A stretch of DNA of 11,115 nucleotides, taken from positions 1 through 11,115 of the forward strand of contig JAFUES010000077.1 of assembly GCA_017470325.1 (NCBI GenBank), written 5' to 3'. The DNA comes from Oscillospiraceae bacterium. GTDB lineage: Bacteria > Bacillota_A > Clostridia > Oscillospirales > Oscillospiraceae. The position numbers were made by a program, and so were the translations under genes. Below are positions 7,123 through 11,115 of the stretch, in pieces (positions within the stretch are counted from its first letter, which is position 1; the number at the start of each line of letters is the position of its first letter). Below the pieces are notes generated by a model. It saw only the letters and a program-made list of their open reading frames with translations. It was not told where the DNA came from and ran no database searches.

Positions 7123-7664
7123 AGCTTTTCACCTTCGCGCAGCCGTTTGCGCACATAGGCGAAGGCCGCGGCTTCGCCCTCGTCCTTGAGCACCCGCAGC
7201 ATTTCCTCCAACTCAGCCGCCGTATCCGGATGGATCAGGAGCTCTGCCTTGGAACGGACGAAATAATCATAGGGGGAGGCGTCGGTATAGGCGTCCCGCT
7301 GGTAGACCTTGCTGGCGGCGATCCGATCGCAGAACATCTCCGCCACATAGCGCAGCGGCATCCGGTTGCCGCCGTAGGTCACATGGCCGTCGGGAGTGAT
7401 CATGTAGTCGATCCAGTACTCGAAGTGGTGCCGGTTGCGCCCTTTGTGGTGCAGCCAGGCCAGGGACATGCCGGTGTCCATGCGCTCGGCGTCGTTGGGG
7501 CTCCGGTTGCCCTGATAGTATTTGGCGCCGCGCCAGAACTCCACCGGGGCATATTTGCTCAAATCATGGGTCAGACCCTGCCAGACCAGACCTAAGCGCA
7601 GGCAGTACTTGCAGACAAGATTGCGATGTTCCGTTATGGTTTTGAAATGTGCGATTGGGTGCAT
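7119..7664 (-). CDS. DUF5662-like protein with HD-phosphohydrolase-like motifs
   Basis: A 181-residue predicted soluble, helical protein that I associate with DUF5662, a family of unknown function. It has a spaced set of possible metal ligands: H13 in T-E-H-R, H33-D34 in T-H-D-L-S-K, H72-H73 and H79-H80 in HHKGRNRHHFEYW, and D113 in F-C-D-R. This H...HD...D order resembles HD-domain phosphohydrolases, an inference from pattern only. GGAGGT stands 5 bases before the ATG. Its stop overlaps the start of the CARF nuclease gene by 4 bases, so the two are almost certainly cotranslated, which suggests a joint role, for instance nucleotide turnover or control of the nuclease. The gap to the upstream HMA gene is only 37 bases. 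Confidence 0.75.
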   Translation of the reverse strand: MHPIAHFKTITEHRNLVCKYCLRLGLVWQGLTHDLSKYAPVEFWRGAKYYQGNRSPNDAERMDTGMSLAWLHHKGRNRHHFEYWIDYMITPDGHVTYGGNRMPLRYVAEMFCDRIAASKVYQRDAYTDASPYDYFVRSKAELLIHPDTAAELEEMLRVLKDEGEAAAFAYVRKRLREGEKL

Positions 7665-7702
7665 GCCTTACCTCCGGATGAAATAAAAAGCAGGTGGATT
7701 GC

Positions 7703-8071
7703 TCAGCTCTCCCGGTACTCCGTGATCGTGTAGCCTGCCCGGCGTACCGCCTCACGAATGGCTGCCTCATCGGGCTGAGTCTTGCACAGGACCCGGGCGC
7801 TCTGCGTGTCGATTGCGACCCTGGCCCAGACGCCGTCCAGGCCATTCAGGGCGTTCTCTATCTTGCGGGCGCAGTTTGCACAGGTCATACCGCCGATCTG
7901 CAGGGAGAGAGTATAAGGGTAATGAGCCCTGTTGCGGTCCGCGACGGGCACTTTTTTGTCGGCTTCCTCATGCTCGCCGCAGCAGCCGCCGCCCTTGCGG
8001 GACCTCTGTACCGTGCGCCATACGGCCCAGGCGACGAGGGCCAGCAGGAGAAGGATGACGATGAGATTCAT
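7703..8071 (-). CDS. Membrane-anchored heavy-metal-associated (HMA) domain protein
   Basis: A 122-residue protein with one N-terminal membrane segment (about 3-19), a basic stretch R-S-R-K, a GGGCCG Cys pair (C30, C31), and a C-terminal HMA fold (about 53-120) with the metal-binding motif M-T-C-A-N-C (C64, C67). HMA domains bind single soft or transition metal ions and hand them to partner transporters. The N-terminal half looks like a FeoB-associated Cys-rich membrane protein, so this seems a fusion of that type with an HMA domain. The ATG at 8071 overlaps the stop of the small Cys-rich gene by one base (TAATG), with AAAGGAG 11 bases upstream. Its place in the feo operon suggests a metal-handling role beside FeoB; whether it carries iron or another metal cannot be told. 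Confidence 0.87.
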   Translation of the reverse strand: MNLIVILLLLALVAWAVWRTVQRSRKGGGCCGEHEEADKKVPVADRNRAHYPYTLSLQIGGMTCANCARKIENALNGLDGVWARVAIDTQSARVLCKTQPDEAAIREAVRRAGYTITEYRES

Positions 8072-8238
8072 TAATGTTCCCGCTCCTTTCTCGCATGGCA
8101 GTCCAGACCGCAGCCGGCGCAGTTGCCGCCGCAGCTGAGGCAGCCTTTTCCGTTCCGCCGGTCTGAGCGGATCTTTCGGATCGCCAGGACCACAGCGGCG
8201 GCGATCAGGACCAGCAGAAGAATGTCCAATGTGTTCAT
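8071..8238 (-). CDS. FeoB-associated Cys-rich membrane protein
   Basis: A 55-residue gene, easily missed because of its size. It encodes a single membrane helix (residues about 4-20, LDILLLVLIAAAVVLAI), a basic stretch R-K-I-R-S-D-R-R, and a Cys-rich tail with C33, C36, C40, C43 and C47 in G-C-L-S-C-G-G-N-C-A-G-C, a plausible metal site. This composition and its place 4 bases after the feoB stop match the small Cys-rich membrane proteins that accompany feoB in many Firmicutes. It may assist iron transfer or transporter assembly as FeoC-like partners do, but its exact role is not established. It overlaps the HMA gene start by one base, so the three genes look translationally linked. Confidence 0.85.
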   Translation of the reverse strand: MNTLDILLLVLIAAAVVLAIRKIRSDRRNGKGCLSCGGNCAGCGLDCHARKEREH

Positions 8239-8242
8239 ACGC

Positions 8243-10594
8243 TCACCCCAGACCCAGCAGCAGGCCGATCAGCCGCACCAGCAGGGCGGCGACCCAGGCG
8301 ATGAGGCATTGCCAGAGCACCAGCATGGCCGCCCAGCGGCCGCCCAACTCCCGCTTAACGGAGGCGATGGCCGCCACACAGGGGGTGTACAGCAGGCTGA
8401 ACACCAGCAGGGAAGCGGCGGACAAGGTGCTCATCATGGCGCTGACAGCGCCGGCAGAGCCAAAGAGCACCTCCAGTACCGACACTACGCTCTCTTTGGC
8501 CATGAAACCGCTGATGAGCGAGGTGGCGATACGCCAGTCACCCAGGCCCAGGGGACGGAGCAGAGGCACCAGCCAGCCGGAGATCAGCGCCAGCATGCTG
8601 GCCTGGGAGTCCTCCACCAGGTTGAAGTGGAAGTCGAAGCTCTGCAGGAACCAGACCACGATGGTGGCGATGAGGATGACGGAGAAGGCCTTCTGCAAAA
8701 AGTCCTTGGCCTTTTCCCACAGCAGCTGCAGGACGCTCCTGGGGCTGGGCATGCGGTAGTTGGGCAGCTCCATCACAAAGGGGACCGCCTCGCCCTTGAA
8801 CTGGGTGTTTTTATACAGCAGCGCCACCAGGATCCCGGTGAGGATGCCCAGCAGGTACAGGCCGGTCATGACCTGCCAGCCGTAGCGGGGGAAGAAGGCG
8901 CTGACAAAGAATGCGTAGATGGGCAGCTTTGCCGTGCAGCTCATGAACGGCGTCAGCAGGATGGTCATCTTCCGGTCCCGGTCGCTGGGCAGCGTCCGGG
9001 TGGACATGACGGCGGGCACCGTGCAGCCGAAGCCGATCAGCATGGGGACGATGCTCCGCCCTGACAGGCCGATCTTCCGCAGCAGCTTATCCATGAAGAA
9101 GGCCACGCGGGCGATATAGCCGCTGTCCTCCAGCAGGGACAGGAAGAAGAACATGGTGACGATGATGGGCAGGAAGCTCAGCACGCTGCCCACGCCCTCA
9201 AAGATACCGTCTATGATCAGGCCGTGGATGGCCTCATTTACATGCCCGGCGGTCAGTGCGGCGTCCACCACCCCGGCCAGCCACTCGATCCCCATGGCCA
9301 GCAGGTCCTGTAGCCAGGCGCCCACCACCTCAAAGGTCAGGTAGAAGACCAGAGCCATGATGGCGATGAAGACGGGCAGAGCCGAATATTTACCGGTGAG
9401 GATGCGGTCGATCCGCTGGCTGCGCAGATGCTCCTTGCTCTCCTGGGGCTTCACCACACACTGCTGACAGACCTTGTCGATGAAGGCAAAGCGCATGTCC
9501 GCGATAGCGGCGCTCCGGTCCAGGCCCCGTTCCTTTTCCATCTGGAGCACGATATGCTCCAGCATTTCCTTTTCGTTCTGATCCAGCTCCAACTGGTTGA
9601 GGATCAGCTCATCGCCCTCAATGAGCTTGCTGGCGGCAAAGCGCACCGGCAATCCCACCCGCAGGCAGTGGTCCTCGATCAGGTGCTGCACCGCGTGCAG
9701 GCAGCGGTGTACCGCGCCGCCGTGGTCCTCTGCGCTGCAGTAATCCTGCCGCAGGGGCTTTTCCTGATAGCGGGCGATATGGAGCGCGTGGCGCACCAAC
9801 TCGTCCACGCCCTGGTTCTTGGAGGCAGAGATGGGCACCACCGGCACGCCCAACAGAGCCTCCATGCCGTTGACGTCAATGGAGCCGCCGTTGCCGGTGA
9901 CCTCGTCCATCATATTCAGCGCCACCACCATGGGGATCTCCATCTCCAGCAGCTGCATGGTCAGATAGAGGTTGCGCTGGATGTTGGTGGCGTCCACGAT
10001 GTCGATCACGGCCTTGGGCTTATCGTTGAGCACGAAATTGCGGGAGACCAGTTCCTCACTGGAATAGGGGGACATGGAGTAGATGCCCGGCAGGTCGGTG
10101 ATGGAGGTGTTGGCCTGGCCCCGGATAGCGCCGTCCTTCCGGTCCACCGTGACGCCGGGGAAATTGCCCACATGCTGGTTGGCACCGGTGAGCTGGTTGA
10201 AGAGCGTGGTTTTGCCGCTGTTCTGATTGCCCACCAGGGCAAAGGTCAGCTTCACATCCTCGGGCAGGGGATTGCCGGTGCCCTTGGGGTGAAACTTGCC
10301 TTCCTCGCCCAGACCGGGATGATGGCTTTCTTTTTTCACTTTTTGCCCGGCCTCGGCCTGTTGTGCCGCCTCTACGGGCCGCACCGTGATCTTCTCCGCC
10401 TCCGAAAGGCGCAGCGTCAGCTCATAACCGTGGATGCGCAGCTCCATGGGGTCGCCCAGAGGCGCCAGCTTCACCACAGTGATCTCCGCCCCGGGGATCA
10501 CGCCCATATCCAGAAAATGCTGCCGCAGCGAACCGCTGCCGCCCACCTCTGTTACACATGCGCTCTGGCCGGGTTTTAAATCTCTGATCGTCAT
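8243..10594 (-). CDS. feoB: FeoA-FeoB fusion ferrous iron transporter
   Basis: Inner-membrane ferrous iron importer, 783 residues. Residues 1-75 form a FeoA-like SH3 domain (MTIRDLKPGQ..., DMGVIPGAEI), then a polar linker (76-113) leads to the FeoB G domain. GTPase motifs are intact: G1 GNQNSGKT (122-129), G2 Thr near 149 in F-P-G-V-T-V, G3 D-L-P-G (167-170), G4 N-M-M-D (227-230), G5 S-A-S-K (256-259). The membrane domain (about 400-783) has both gate motifs: G-C-T-V-P near 523-527 with RSIVPMLIGFG before it, and S-C-T-A-K-L-P near 552-558. The start at 10594 has AGGAGG 9 bases upstream. FeoA is usually a separate protein; here it is joined in one chain, as in some anaerobes. It heads an operon with the Cys-rich and HMA genes and is probably iron-repressed. 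Confidence 0.97.
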   Translation of the reverse strand: MTIRDLKPGQSACVTEVGGSGSLRQHFLDMGVIPGAEITVVKLAPLGDPMELRIHGYELTLRLSEAEKITVRPVEAAQQAEAGQKVKKESHHPGLGEEGKFHPKGTGNPLPEDVKLTFALVGNQNSGKTTLFNQLTGANQHVGNFPGVTVDRKDGAIRGQANTSITDLPGIYSMSPYSSEELVSRNFVLNDKPKAVIDIVDATNIQRNLYLTMQLLEMEIPMVVALNMMDEVTGNGGSIDVNGMEALLGVPVVPISASKNQGVDELVRHALHIARYQEKPLRQDYCSAEDHGGAVHRCLHAVQHLIEDHCLRVGLPVRFAASKLIEGDELILNQLELDQNEKEMLEHIVLQMEKERGLDRSAAIADMRFAFIDKVCQQCVVKPQESKEHLRSQRIDRILTGKYSALPVFIAIMALVFYLTFEVVGAWLQDLLAMGIEWLAGVVDAALTAGHVNEAIHGLIIDGIFEGVGSVLSFLPIIVTMFFFLSLLEDSGYIARVAFFMDKLLRKIGLSGRSIVPMLIGFGCTVPAVMSTRTLPSDRDRKMTILLTPFMSCTAKLPIYAFFVSAFFPRYGWQVMTGLYLLGILTGILVALLYKNTQFKGEAVPFVMELPNYRMPSPRSVLQLLWEKAKDFLQKAFSVILIATIVVWFLQSFDFHFNLVEDSQASMLALISGWLVPLLRPLGLGDWRIATSLISGFMAKESVVSVLEVLFGSAGAVSAMMSTLSAASLLVFSLLYTPCVAAIASVKRELGGRWAAMLVLWQCLIAWVAALLVRLIGLLLGLG

Positions 10595-10626
10595 ACTGCA
10601 TGTCCTCCTGACGACGGGACCCCTTG

Positions 10627-10643
10627 GGTAAACGAAGTTAACC
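10627..10643 (-). promoter_or_regulatory. Candidate operator in the feoB leader
   Basis: An imperfect inverted repeat, GGTAAAC-GAA-GTTAACC as read on the plus strand (6 of 7 pairs), lies just downstream of the proposed transcription start, where a bound repressor would block the promoter. The half-sites loosely recall those of DtxR/IdeR/MntR-type metalloregulators, which control many feo genes. The regulator is inferred; only the symmetry and position are seen. Confidence 0.4.
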
Positions 10644-10653
10644 GTACTTTCTT

Positions 10654-10682
10654 AGTATACTATCAGTGTCGAAAAATCACAA
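10654..10682 (-). promoter_or_regulatory. Probable promoter of the feo operon
   Basis: On the minus strand TTGTGA (10682-10677) stands 17 bases before TATACT (10659-10654). The -10 lies within a perfect palindrome TAGTATACTA and about 60 bases before the feoB ATG. The -35 matches the consensus at 4 of 6 bases, so the promoter may be moderate or regulated. It sits immediately behind the terminator of the preceding gene. Confidence 0.65.
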
Positions 10683-10690
10683 TACAGAAA

Positions 10691-10738
10691 AAGACCTAAA
10701 ATAAGTCTGCACAGCGTGGAAATTGCTGTGCAGACTTA
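10691..10738 (-). terminator. Intrinsic terminator after the right-edge gene
   Basis: A 14-pair perfect stem (10738-10725 with 10715-10702) has a 9-base loop. On the minus strand it is followed by TTTTAGG and then TCTTTTT. It begins 25 bases after the stop codon at 10764 and separates that gene from the feo operon. The plus-strand side lacks a T-run, so it should act in one direction. Confidence 0.85.
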
Positions 10739-10763
10739 AGTTATGTTTGGCTTGCCCGAGGGA

Positions 10764-11115
10764 TCAGAAGCTGTTCGCCCGCAGCCACTCGTAGGCGGCA
10801 TAGACTTCCTCGGTCACATCCACGCCCTCTCTGTTGATCAACTGCTGGCGGGGCAGATCCTCTTCAAAGTTCAGATGCGCTTGCTCGGCGATGGCATTGC
10901 GCAGATAGTTGTTGTCGTCGGAGAAACCGGGATCCGGCTGCAGCTGGCAGACACTGTAGGCCTCCATGATGGCGCCCACCTGGACGCCGTAGAGTGTGAG
11001 CCCCTCATACTTGCTCAGATCTTTTACCGGGCCCTGAGCGCGGTAAAGGGCGGCCACATCCTCGGTCAGCCACTTTTTCTCCGCCTTGTCCACGATCTTG
11101 AACTCCTGATAGCTG
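10764..11115 (-). CDS. Unrecognised protein, 3' part; 5' end lies beyond the window
   Basis: The reading frame stays open from the stop at 10764 to the right edge. In the visible part the protein is hydrophilic, acidic, predicted helical and without membrane segments, and ends E-W-L-R-A-N-S-F. A GTG at 11093 preceded by AGGAG (9-base gap) could start a 109-residue protein, but the codons before it read Y-Q-E-F-K-I-V-D-K-A-E-K-K, which looks like continuous coding sequence, so I treat it as a partial gene. I recognise no domain or catalytic motif. A strong terminator follows it, so it belongs to a transcription unit upstream of the feo operon. Confidence 0.6.
   Translation of the reverse strand, partial: SYQEFKIVDKAEKKWLTEDVAALYRAQGPVKDLSKYEGLTLYGVQVGAIMEAYSVCQLQPDPGFSDDNNYLRNAIAEQAHLNFEEDLPRQQLINREGVDVTEEVYAAYEWLRANSF

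Noticed and set aside
7681..7706. Possible weak terminator (AGCA/TGCT then TTTTTATTT on the minus strand) after the HMA gene
   Set aside because: Only four firm base pairs with a 7-base loop; not enough to call a terminator, though it leaves some doubt about cotranscription with the DUF5662 gene.
1..11115. CRISPR array, cas genes, insertion sequences, tRNA or rRNA
   Set aside because: I specifically looked for them because of the CARF protein. No spaced direct repeats, transposase motifs, terminal inverted repeats or RNA gene signatures were seen.

Overview
The window reads like chromosomal DNA from a GC-rich, gut-type anaerobic Clostridia (Oscillospiraceae-like Firmicutes). The reasons are strong AGGAGG-type ribosome binding sites, sigma-A-type promoters with 17-base spacers, a lysine riboswitch, and a FeoA-FeoB fusion followed by a tiny Cys-rich FeoB-associated membrane protein. 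The taxonomic call is an inference. Every gene I accept lies on the minus strand, so the biological order runs from high to low coordinates.

Region 1 (about 10595-11115): the 3' part of an unrecognised gene enters from the right edge and ends in a strong intrinsic terminator. A promoter and a candidate metal-regulator operator for the next operon follow. Region 2 (5947-10594): an iron-uptake gene (FeoA fused to FeoB), a 55-residue Cys-rich membrane protein at 8071-8238 and a membrane-anchored HMA metal-binding protein are tightly packed. After 37 bases come a DUF5662-like protein with an HD-phosphohydrolase-like residue pattern and, overlapping it by 4 bases, a Card1/Can2-like protein (CARF sensor plus PD-(D/E)xK nuclease). 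No CRISPR array or cas gene is visible. This two-gene cassette is the most intriguing part of the window.

Region 3 (1177-5831): a promoter, a lysine riboswitch and an intrinsic terminator precede a complete polar amino acid ABC importer (lipoprotein binding protein, permease with a long N-terminal membrane extension, ATPase). An M20 metallopeptidase overlaps the ATPase gene by 4 bases, and a strong terminator closes the operon. The riboswitch points to lysine, or a lysine-containing compound, as the imported substrate and suggests the peptidase releases or processes it.

Region 4 (39-1169): a separately promoted Ldh2/MDG-family NAD(P)H oxidoreductase. Its family includes a reductase of lysine-derived cyclic imines, so a link with the neighbouring lysine operon is possible but unproven.
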